Below, piece after piece: positions 1-5,936 of a stretch of 15,260 nt of DNA. Source of the DNA: CAXQRU01 sp964226685. Its GTDB lineage: Bacteria; Pseudomonadota; Gammaproteobacteria; Pseudomonadales; Cellvibrionaceae. Each line of letters begins with the position of its first letter. Position 1 is the stretch's first letter. The stretch spans positions 1 through 15,260 of the forward strand of contig CAXQRU010000177.1 of NCBI GenBank assembly GCA_964226685.1, given 5' to 3'. The notes beneath the pieces are model-generated. The model was not told where the DNA came from, searched no databases, and was given only the letters and a program-made list of their open reading frames with translations. Position numbers and translations under genes: made by a program.

Positions 1-22
1 ATTTTATTTGGGCTTATAGATA

Positions 23-730
23 TCAGCCGATGGTGCGCACAATTTCTTTTCTACCTTTATTACGAAGCGTAAGAACGAAATCCTGCATCTGGGCAATCAT
101 GCAAAAATGTTCCAGCGCCTTTACCCGCTTAACATATTCCACCCTGCGGAATTTAGAATTAAAACCTACCATGCCGAGGGAAGGCACAAAGCCATAACAT
201 TCGCCCCGCTCCAAAGCGCCATGCTCTTTTACACAGCGCTTGAACATAGGCTCATTTTCCGGAAAATCCCAAAGTTCACGGACTTCTTTTTCATCTGGAA
301 TAACTCCACTTACAAGATTTTCTGCAGTTATAGGACGTGGATTTTCTAGTTTAGGTAAAGGAATATTAGAAACAGAAGGAGCAAGTTTCTGATTGGTAAC
401 TTCATACGTTAAGAGATCAACCAAAATTGTGAAATATTTTTCCGACCAGATTCTAAGATCTCCAAAAGCAGAATAGCCCACGAGATGGCAACTGTTGTGG
501 TCAAAATCGGGGTCTGCCTTAAAAATTAGAGCCAGCAACGGGCGATATTCCTGCGGGTCCACCAGCCACCAGCCACGGTCAAAATAATGGCCTAAACCAT
601 AGATGGTGATGAATTCATAAAAACTGTCAGGAAAATGCTGCTTGAAAAATGCAACCTGTTCCCGCGTCAAGGGTTTGGCATCTTGAGGGGGGCCTTGATT
701 ATCTATAGTAAATTGAAAATCTTCATGCAT
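23..730 (-). CDS. Tdi-type immunity protein (GAD-like + DUF1851)
   Basis: Predicted cytoplasmic immunity protein that would bind and block the nuclease encoded just upstream. The N-terminal part (about residues 5-110) has the look of the GAD-like domain, including the GWWLVDP stretch around residue 53. The C-terminal part (about 150-215) resembles DUF1851: a W-x-FPEN segment, then an ECYGFVPSLG stretch and a helical region ending near MIAQMQDF. This two-part layout is the one described for Tdi, the partner of the Tde DNase effectors of the type VI secretion system. The start follows the effector stop by 14 nt, with an AAAGGAA ribosome site, so the two are co-transcribed and probably coupled. 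The family call comes from remembered motifs, not from a search. Direct inhibition of this toxin is inference from the gene pairing. Confidence 0.8.
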   Translation of the reverse strand: MHEDFQFTIDNQGPPQDAKPLTREQVAFFKQHFPDSFYEFITIYGLGHYFDRGWWLVDPQEYRPLLALIFKADPDFDHNSCHLVGYSAFGDLRIWSEKYFTILVDLLTYEVTNQKLAPSVSNIPLPKLENPRPITAENLVSGVIPDEKEVRELWDFPENEPMFKRCVKEHGALERGECYGFVPSLGMVGFNSKFRRVEYVKRVKALEHFCMIAQMQDFVLTLRNKGRKEIVRTIG

Positions 731-744
731 TCTATTTGTTCCTT

Positions 745-2361
745 TTATGGGCAGGCAGACAAGCCCACATTCATTTTCTGGTTGTGCAGACCGCCAGAGC
801 GCATGTCAATGGCTTCATTGCGTAACATCTGTGCCCGGCTCAATCCGCTTTGTGTATTGGTATGCGTCCAGGCTGGGCCGATGCGCTGATTTTCGGCGGA
901 ACCGCCCATGCCGACGTTAGAAGGGTCACCGCCAGCAATAATATCAAGAAAATGTGTCGCATCCAGCCCAGACATGATGTCTTGAATTTGAGATTTGCTT
1001 AAACCACTTTCTTCTAATATAAGTTTATGCTCATTTCTCGCAGCAGTCTGCGCTTTTCCATCGCGTAACAGGTTGGTAAAACTACCCTTGCCACCCTGTT
1101 GTCGCCAGGCTTCGCGTGCATGGTCCAAGACTGTGTGTCCATATTCCATGTCATCTGCAGTCATGGAATTAATCGTATCCTGCTGCTCTTTCAGCTGGCG
1201 TTCAAATTCATCGCGATCAACCCCTCTTGGCACATCAAAACACTCAATATCTTTACGGGGTCTCGGAGATAGTTCATTATTATTGTTTTCAGTCCTATCT
1301 CCATTCGTTCCCGGCTCATTTGCATCGGCATCTGGTCTAGTTGAGCCATAGCCCCCTTCGCCGATAGTATCGAGCTCTTCCCGCGTGAGGTCTTTCTCAA
1401 CATCAATCTCTTTACGGTAGATAGAATTTTGCGGCACGGGAGTTGAAGCAACTTCTCCTTTGGTTACTTTGGTAACTTTGACCTCAAAAACCACATCCGT
1501 TGCTTGGCGAATGCCAGCCTGAACAACATCATCTGCCCCTGCCATTTTAAGTGATCTTGCCGATAACGATACAACACGGGCTGCGCGCGAAGCCACAGTT
1601 AAAGCAATGCGCAATGCTGCAGCAATTAACGCCGCTACACCGCCGGTCAAAGCTACAATTGCAATGACCAACCCTTCAAAAAGAATTTCCTCGGCAACAA
1701 AATAATAGCTATCAATTGCTGTTTTGCCGACAGCCGTTAAAAACCGGCCATCCTTTATTTCAGCTAATCTGGCGTGGTAATAAGATTTGAGTCTGTTCCA
1801 TATATTCGCCCACCATTGACGACGTCGTTCAGCAATCTGCTCGTTTAAAACTTGTTGCTTTTGAGCTGCTGTTTGGTAAAAATTATGCGCTCGCTCAACG
1901 TAAGCCGCGCCCTGATGTGATAAATGTCCGCCTTCTACCAGATAACCATAATCCGGCCTAAATTCTCCGTTTGCAGCCGAGTTTAAATAAGTTGCAAGAT
2001 CAGCGGGGTGGCCCATGCGCCCTATCGAACTCACTAAATCATGTATTATAAAACCTTCTATCTCTCCGAATTGGTCGGATGAAAAATCAAGCATATCTCT
2101 ATATGCTCTGTAATTCTCACTCACTTGTTTATCTATTGGCCCACCTTCACTCGCCAAAAAATCCGATAGTGCTTCAATAATAGCATTTCTGGCATTCTCG
2201 ACATCTTCATCCGTATCGTTTGGACCTTTGATACCAGCTAGCAATCCCAAAAATCTAATTTGTGCCAGCAGTTCATTATGGCGGTTCTGGGCATAGATTG
2301 CCAAGTCTATTGCCTCATCCATAAACGTTGCTTTTTGGTGCGTGTCTACAGCAGGTAGCAT
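745..2361 (-). CDS. Tde-like DNase effector with C-terminal Ntox15 domain
   Basis: Predicted antibacterial toxin of 538 residues. The last 165 residues (about 373-538) resemble the Ntox15/Toxin_43 domain: an ECFDVP opening, an EFERQLKEQQ helix followed by INSMTADD, then THFLDIIAGGDP with the HxxD motif at residues 470-473. In Agrobacterium Tde1 the HxxD motif is needed for DNase activity. The N-terminal half is mostly helical. Residues 229-258 form a Gly/Ala-rich hydrophobic stretch, reminiscent of the glycine-zipper region of Tde-type effectors and perhaps used for membrane passage. Residues 340-372 are a polar, Asn-rich linker. No PAAR, VgrG or RHS part is present, so any T6SS delivery must use a partner elsewhere. 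The start is uncertain: no good ribosome site precedes ATG 2361, an in-frame TGA sits 9 nt upstream, and Met14 (2322) is an alternative. Confidence 0.82.
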   Translation of the reverse strand: MLPAVDTHQKATFMDEAIDLAIYAQNRHNELLAQIRFLGLLAGIKGPNDTDEDVENARNAIIEALSDFLASEGGPIDKQVSENYRAYRDMLDFSSDQFGEIEGFIIHDLVSSIGRMGHPADLATYLNSAANGEFRPDYGYLVEGGHLSHQGAAYVERAHNFYQTAAQKQQVLNEQIAERRRQWWANIWNRLKSYYHARLAEIKDGRFLTAVGKTAIDSYYFVAEEILFEGLVIAIVALTGGVAALIAAALRIALTVASRAARVVSLSARSLKMAGADDVVQAGIRQATDVVFEVKVTKVTKGEVASTPVPQNSIYRKEIDVEKDLTREELDTIGEGGYGSTRPDADANEPGTNGDRTENNNNELSPRPRKDIECFDVPRGVDRDEFERQLKEQQDTINSMTADDMEYGHTVLDHAREAWRQQGGKGSFTNLLRDGKAQTAARNEHKLILEESGLSKSQIQDIMSGLDATHFLDIIAGGDPSNVGMGGSAENQRIGPAWTHTNTQSGLSRAQMLRNEAIDMRSGGLHNQKMNVGLSACP

Positions 2362-2400
2362 CAGCCAATCTCAACTGTGAAAAAAGATAGAGATGATGCA

Positions 2401-2547
2401 ATTCAGCACCACCACGCAGGATTCCATCGGTGAGTTGTAAAACAGATTTGGCCCAAGGCCAATCACCGCTTCGATAATGTCCGACTCAATGACTTGTTTA
2501 CGGATGCTTTGCTCGGAATCACGGAATAAAACCGTAGCGGTCGCTGT
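2401..2547 (-). pseudogene. hsdM remnant (type I R-M methylase fragment)
   Basis: Read on the minus strand from 2547, about 49 codons resemble an internal part of the N6-adenine methylase HsdM. There is a VLFRDSEQSIRK segment (compare the usual VLFRGGAE.KIRK), then IESDIIEAVIGLGPNLFYNS and a CVVVLN strand. In intact HsdM this region lies after the catalytic NPPF motif. The frame is closed by TAG at 2550-2548 and loses resemblance near 2401, ending at TGA 2373-2371, just before the effector start. The rest of hsdM, and hsdS and hsdR, are absent. It is a scar left by deletion or recombination and is not expected to be functional. Recognition is by motif only; the family assignment is fairly secure because several consecutive motifs agree. 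Confidence 0.72.
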
Positions 2548-2631
2548 CTAGACCTTGCAAAAAGGAGCAACAACGATATCGGACAATCCTGTAGGCCCCG
2601 AAGGGCGTGGCCAAAACGTCCATATGCTGCG

Positions 2632-2673
2632 TTGCCTACATGGATACAGGTACATCGATGATGCAGGAGCAAA
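2632..2673 (+). repeat. Degenerate direct repeat, copy 1
   Basis: It begins TTGCCTACA and ends GCAGGAGCAAA. The same 42-nt layout recurs 96 nt downstream with substitutions and a small indel. It lies inside the palindromic element. Confidence 0.45.
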
Positions 2674-2727
2674 TCATCGTGTGAACTTCTTGCAAAGGAC
2701 TATGGCCATTAGACTGCGAAGTCCGCC

Positions 2728-2769
2728 TTGCCTACAGGAAGTAGGTAATGAGCGTGAGCAGGAGCGAAA
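2728..2769 (+). repeat. Degenerate direct repeat, copy 2
   Basis: It begins TTGCCTACA and ends GCAGGAGCGAAA, matching copy 1 best at both ends. The middle contains the CCTAC/GTAGG hairpin. Confidence 0.45.
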
Positions 2770-2879
2770 GCGTTGCCTATGAACGTTTTGGACTCACGCA
2801 GAGGCCGGCTAGACTTAATCAGGGGTTCCACATATCAGAAACAATGCTCGACGCCTTAACGGCATAAAGCATTGACCAT

Positions 2880-2909
2880 AAAGGCCAGTCTTACGACTGG
2901 CCTTTTTTT
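2880..2909. terminator. Terminator hairpin straddling the hipB stop codon
   Basis: GGCCAGTC (2883-2890) pairs with GACTGGCC (2895-2902) around a 4-nt loop. Flanking A3 and T7 runs extend the stem. The plus strand has the classic U-tract (T at 2903-2909); the minus strand has only TTTA after the stem. The hipB stop codon (TAA, 2893-2891) lies in the loop, so the hairpin is built partly from the last codons of hipB. It is probably bidirectional, ending hipA-hipB transcription and shielding it from the plus strand. Confidence 0.75.
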
Positions 2910-3211
2910 GGATACTCACCCGACAATAACGCTTGCGCAATTTGGGCATGAACCGGAATTAAACCCGAGCGCAAGCCAAATGGCTTAAACACTTTATCGA
3001 TCACAGCCTGAGTGGGGCTACCGGCATCTCGCTCTATGTCTGATAGGGTTCTACGGCTAATTTCCACCAACTGCGCGTATTGATCTTGGTTTACACGCAG
3101 GATGTTTTTACGCAAATATTTTAATAACTGCCCCTGTGTAAGCTTACCCAGCATATGCTCGGTTAAACACTGCACCAATAGGTCTTGCCGCTCTCTTGCC
3201 GTCAGTGTCAT
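2891..3211 (-). CDS. hipB: HipB-like XRE-family antitoxin/repressor
   Basis: A 106-residue DNA-binding protein, the likely antitoxin and repressor of the adjacent HipA kinase. A helix-turn-helix of the Cro/C1 (XRE) type covers about residues 29-83, including the NQDQYAQLVEISRRTLSDIERD stretch: helix 2, turn, recognition helix, then the IE-R-D end typical of the fold. It has a longer N-terminal extension (about 28 residues) than E. coli HipB. Its ATG overlaps the hipA stop codon (ATGA), which implies translational coupling. In E. coli the order is hipB-hipA; here the toxin gene comes first. The likely targets are the TGAGCAA/TTGCTCA palindromes upstream of hipA, which is inference from position and symmetry. 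Confidence 0.85.
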   Translation of the reverse strand: MTLTARERQDLLVQCLTEHMLGKLTQGQLLKYLRKNILRVNQDQYAQLVEISRRTLSDIERDAGSPTQAVIDKVFKPFGLRSGLIPVHAQIAQALLSGEYPKKGQS

Positions 3212-4539
3212 AGCAAGCTCCAGCGAGCCAGCTTTTGTTCTAAATAATCAAAACCCATGGTGGGTAGATTTAATATTGGTTCGGGCACACCGCGTTTCTC
3301 TAAACGCTGCTTTAAGCCAACCAGCGATTGAGCACACTCTGTTAATGTTGCCAATAGCATTTGAGCGGGGCATAGCCGCTCTAAGTGCTGCGCTATATCA
3401 TACCAACAATACTCTCCACCCTCCTCAAAAGGTGAACCCCAGGTGGTGGTTCGTATCACCCCCTCTGGGTCAGCTTTCATTGGAGCAAAATCGTACACAG
3501 GCGCCAAGCTTATACCACCAGGCTTTTTGAGTAACGCACTATTGCGGCCATGATTATCACTATTACCAAATGCAATATTCAGCAAATCCCTTTTTAGCCA
3601 TTCACAAACAAAGGCTTCTTGGTCAAATTCGGTTTGAGTTTTTGATAAAATGCCGCACAGTTGTTCCAGTACGTCAAAGCCATTGAGAAAACTGCCCGGT
3701 GGACGATTGAGAACCGAGTAAATAGATTCTAAACCAAAACGCTGCCAACTACCTTGCGCCCGCTGAACATCAAAACGAGGGAGCCATAGGGATGGATAAC
3801 GCTCTCCCTCATGCAACATCATTTTACCAACATCAATGGTGTTTATCCCCATATCGGTGAGTTCATGATAGTAATGGTATTCTGTTCGAAGTATGTCGCA
3901 ATCCACCTGGTTTTTTTTGCCGCGTGGAAACTTCACTAGATAATAATCATCGGGAGAGGCGAAATCATCTTGGTAGGTATCTATCCACACTTCTTGATCT
4001 TGTGAGCGGCGCAATAACAACTTTGGCGCTTCACCGCCCGCCCCAGTCGCACCCCCACTAATCGCGCCCATTTGCTGAGCGTACTCTAAAAAATCAGTAT
4101 CACGCTCAATCACAAGTTGTTCAGCAAAGCGGCGCAGATGCAATGTCGAACCATCAACCCGGTAGGGAACCGCTTCTTTAATCCGTAAATTGCCAACAGG
4201 GGCAATGGTGCCTTTTTCTAACAATGTCACGTCTTGCAAAGCAACCGGCGCATTTTGTAGGCCCAAGTACCTCAACCAGTACCCTCTTGCGGCACCTGAA
4301 GGAATAATGTCATCCAAAAAACGGAACCAATGGGGTGATTGGTATTCGAGCATTAACTCCACAGGCAATGTTAAGCTGCAGGCATGGTGATCCACAGCCC
4401 CCATCCACTCAACGGCATAATTCAGTTCATAACCCAGCCTAGCTGGGCTTGAAGCGCCCAGGCTTGGATCTGCTAGGGTCAAAGTGGCAGCATCAACCCA
4501 GCGATGATTAAGCAGCATTTGAATGGTCAGTTGCATCAT
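3208..4539 (-). CDS. hipA: HipA-family serine/threonine kinase toxin
   Basis: A 443-residue HipA, close to the 440 of the E. coli persistence toxin, which phosphorylates glutamyl-tRNA synthetase; related HipAs use other targets. A Gly-rich nucleotide loop is seen at about 161-173 (SGGATGAGGEAPK). It is followed by a VKFPRG strand with the candidate ATP-binding lysine (203), an EYHYYHE helix, the catalytic loop GNSDNHGRN (325-333, catalytic Asp328) and the metal-binding YDFAPM (349-353, Asp350). All key kinase motifs are intact, so the toxin should be active. The N-terminal subdomain is full length, so no separate HipS gene is expected. Two consecutive ATG codons (4539, 4536) could start it, and no strong ribosome site is visible. 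It is the first gene of the operon, ahead of the antitoxin. Confidence 0.9.
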   Translation of the reverse strand: MMQLTIQMLLNHRWVDAATLTLADPSLGASSPARLGYELNYAVEWMGAVDHHACSLTLPVELMLEYQSPHWFRFLDDIIPSGAARGYWLRYLGLQNAPVALQDVTLLEKGTIAPVGNLRIKEAVPYRVDGSTLHLRRFAEQLVIERDTDFLEYAQQMGAISGGATGAGGEAPKLLLRRSQDQEVWIDTYQDDFASPDDYYLVKFPRGKKNQVDCDILRTEYHYYHELTDMGINTIDVGKMMLHEGERYPSLWLPRFDVQRAQGSWQRFGLESIYSVLNRPPGSFLNGFDVLEQLCGILSKTQTEFDQEAFVCEWLKRDLLNIAFGNSDNHGRNSALLKKPGGISLAPVYDFAPMKADPEGVIRTTTWGSPFEEGGEYCWYDIAQHLERLCPAQMLLATLTECAQSLVGLKQRLEKRGVPEPILNLPTMGFDYLEQKLARWSLL

Positions 4540-4549
4540 TAGATCTATC

Positions 4550-4649
4550 GAGCAATATTTTGCTCAATTATAGCGAAAAAACCAATAAATGAGCAATATT
4601 TTACCGAATAAGATTACCAAAATGAAATATTGAGCAAATTTTTGCTCAA
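4550..4649. promoter_or_regulatory. Three phased operator-like sites upstream of hipA
   Basis: Site 1 (4550-4565) is GAGCAATATTTTGCTC. Site 2 (4591-4606) begins GAGCAATATTTT but has a decayed right arm (ACCG). Site 3 (4630-4649) is TTGAGCAAA-TT-TTTGCTCAA, 9-bp arms around 2 bp. The GAGCA starts are at 4550, 4591 and 4632, exactly 41 bp apart each time, so about four helical turns and the same face of the DNA. Sites 1 and 2 flank the predicted promoter. Binding by the neighbouring HipB is inferred. Confidence 0.75.
4567..4596 (-). promoter_or_regulatory. Predicted hipA-hipB promoter
   Basis: On the minus strand a perfect TATAAT (-10) lies at 4572-4567. TTGCTC lies 18 bp upstream at 4596-4591 as a -35. 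The -35 is the intact arm of operator site 2, and operator site 1 begins two bases past the -10, so a bound repressor would block RNA polymerase. Transcription would start near 4560, leaving a leader of about 20 nt. Confidence 0.65.
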
Positions 4650-5281
4650 AAAATACAATTGAGGCGCTTCATTAAAAGGGGAAGACTCTTCAGTGTGTGC
4701 AAATCCTCTGGGTAGTCGATATCGTTGAGCGTCTCCAATAAATGAACGTCCAAATTTTCTGCTCTCAAATGCTCCAAAGTCTGAGACAACACTCGATCAC
4801 TCCCCCAATCAATCCCACCAAACAGAGCTTGGCAATGGGTTCTCATGGCCAATAAGACGTAGCCACCATCCGTTGCTGGGCCAATCACCACAGGTGCCTT
4901 ACTCAAAGCATCAATGGCCTGCTGCAAATAGGCCTTATCAACAAATGGGCAATCGGTACCCACCAAAATAACAAAATCTGAGTGGCTTACATGCTCAACA
5001 GCACTTGACATGCGCGCACCCAGATCCCCGCCCTCCTGAGGCCACATGGAACTGGAGTCCACATTGAAAGCATTAGCAAAAATTGTTTTATCACCAGAAT
5101 AAAAATAGTAAATAGGGCACAGAGCCGCGTGGCGCCATTGCTCGATAGAGAATAGCGCTAGCTCACGATAAATGTCACAGGCTTGTTGCGAACTAAAATG
5201 AGTTTGCAAGCGCGTTTTCACTCGCCCAGGCTCGGGGCTTTTTGCCATTACGACTAAAGCGCCATTAGGATATTTATACAT
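4646..5281 (-). CDS. DUF2064 / TIGR04282 glycosyltransferase-like protein
   Basis: A 211-residue nucleotidyl/glycosyl-transferase-fold protein (DUF2064, related to CofC) of the kind found beside ArsS-type radical SAM genes. Visible signatures are MAKSPEPGRVKTRL at residues 12-25 (the sugar-nucleotide binding loop), an ILVGTDCPF strand near 105-113 with its acidic residue, and GPATDGGYVLLA near 135-146. The exact donor and acceptor are unknown for the family; a role in arsenosugar-like or other modified-metabolite synthesis is inferred from gene context. The start has a GAGG ribosome site 8 nt upstream and overlaps the end of the preceding glycosyltransferase gene by 8 nt, so this is the last gene of a coupled three-gene operon. 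Its stop codon lies inside operator site 3 of the hipA promoter region. Confidence 0.87.
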   Translation of the reverse strand: MYKYPNGALVVMAKSPEPGRVKTRLQTHFSSQQACDIYRELALFSIEQWRHAALCPIYYFYSGDKTIFANAFNVDSSSMWPQEGGDLGARMSSAVEHVSHSDFVILVGTDCPFVDKAYLQQAIDALSKAPVVIGPATDGGYVLLAMRTHCQALFGGIDWGSDRVLSQTLEHLRAENLDVHLLETLNDIDYPEDLHTLKSLPLLMKRLNCIF

Positions 5282-5936
5282 AATAACGCCTCAATTTTTC
5301 AGGGGACACGCCGCAATAATAACTGAGCCTTAATCGCCACATCAGCCATATCGTTTTGAACACACCACCCTCCTCCCAACGCCGGCTCGAACTGATGACC
5401 GGTGAATGGATAATCACAGGTTTCGCACGTTTTTTTAAGGCACGACTGAGCGCAATATCTTCCATTAAGGGGATAGGCCGATAACCACCTAGCTCATCAA
5501 ACAGTGATTTTTTTACAAAAAGGCATTGGTCGCCACTGGCGATTGAAGTGAGTTTTGTGCGAAGGTTGATGGCGGCTTCGATCATTCGAAAACAGCGCCG
5601 CTGGCCACTTAATCGCAGCCGAAAAAAGCCCCACTCGCCACTGACTTTAGGCAAAAAATGATTCGGCAACCGGGTATCAATATGTAAAAACAATAAGTAC
5701 TCGCCTTGAGCGATTTGAGCACCGAGGTTCATTTGATTGGCTCGCCCCTTGGGAGCACTCAACACGGTCACATCAAACGCATTGGCAAGCGCTACGGTAT
5801 CATCCGTACTTTGACCGTCAGCAACAATCACCTCAACATCTTGCCCCCAGGGCTTTAACACCGCCATCAAATTCTGAAGGCTCTCACCAATAATGGCCGC
5901 TTCGTTGTAAACGGGAATGATAATGCTCAGGCGCAC
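5274..5936 (-). CDS. TIGR04283-type family 2 glycosyltransferase
   Basis: A 220-residue GT-A fold glycosyltransferase of the family associated with ArsS radical SAM proteins. From the GTG start it opens with MRLSIIIPVYNE. It then has a VIVADGQSTDDT nucleotide-binding motif, an FLHIDTRLP metal-binding motif (the family usually has HADTRLP), GDQCLFVKK and the PLMEDIALSRALKK catalytic helix. An ATG 45 nt upstream (5981) gives a longer frame, but that extension is not family-like. GTG at 5936 has a GGAG ribosome site 10 nt upstream and overlaps the stop of the radical SAM gene (TAGTG), the usual arrangement for coupled translation. It probably transfers a sugar in the same pathway; the substrate is not deducible. 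No transmembrane anchor is seen. Confidence 0.88.
   Translation of the reverse strand: MRLSIIIPVYNEAAIIGESLQNLMAVLKPWGQDVEVIVADGQSTDDTVALANAFDVTVLSAPKGRANQMNLGAQIAQGEYLLFLHIDTRLPNHFLPKVSGEWGFFRLRLSGQRRCFRMIEAAINLRTKLTSIASGDQCLFVKKSLFDELGGYRPIPLMEDIALSRALKKRAKPVIIHSPVISSSRRWEEGGVFKTIWLMWRLRLSYYCGVSPEKLRRYYV

Larger units (their letters stand above)
2605..2799. repeat. MITE-like palindromic element, about 195 bp
   Basis: The ends form an imperfect inverted repeat. The left arm (2605-2627) reads GCGTG, G, CCAAAACGT, C, CATA, T, GC. The right arm (2799-2775, read on the minus strand) reads GCGTG, AGT, CCAAAACGT, T, CATA, G, GC. The inner part carries GCGTTGCCTA twice in direct orientation (2629-2638 and 2770-2779) and a small hairpin CCTAC-AGGAA-GTAGG (2731-2745). 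No coding potential is convincing and no flanking target duplication is obvious. This structure fits a non-autonomous mobile element or a complex REP-like intergenic repeat; which one cannot be settled from a single copy. Confidence 0.55.
2374..2890. other. 517-bp intergenic region with remnant and repeats
   Basis: No intact gene is supported here. From left to right the region holds a fragment of a type I restriction methylase gene on the minus strand, a palindromic element with imperfect terminal inverted repeats, an isolated hairpin (CAATGCT at 2842-2848 pairing with AGCATTG at 2868-2874, with an inner GCC/GGC pair) and a terminator overlapping the end of hipB. Open frames across the palindromic element have repetitive, arginine-rich translations with no recognisable fold or ribosome site. 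Confidence 0.7.

Noticed and set aside
2463..2672. Minus-strand open frame of 69 codons
   Set aside because: It overlaps the hsdM remnant in another frame and the repeat element; composition is repetitive, with no ribosome site or fold.
2555..2782. Plus-strand open frame of 75 codons through the palindromic element
   Set aside because: The translation is arginine-rich and follows the repeats; nothing indicates a real protein.
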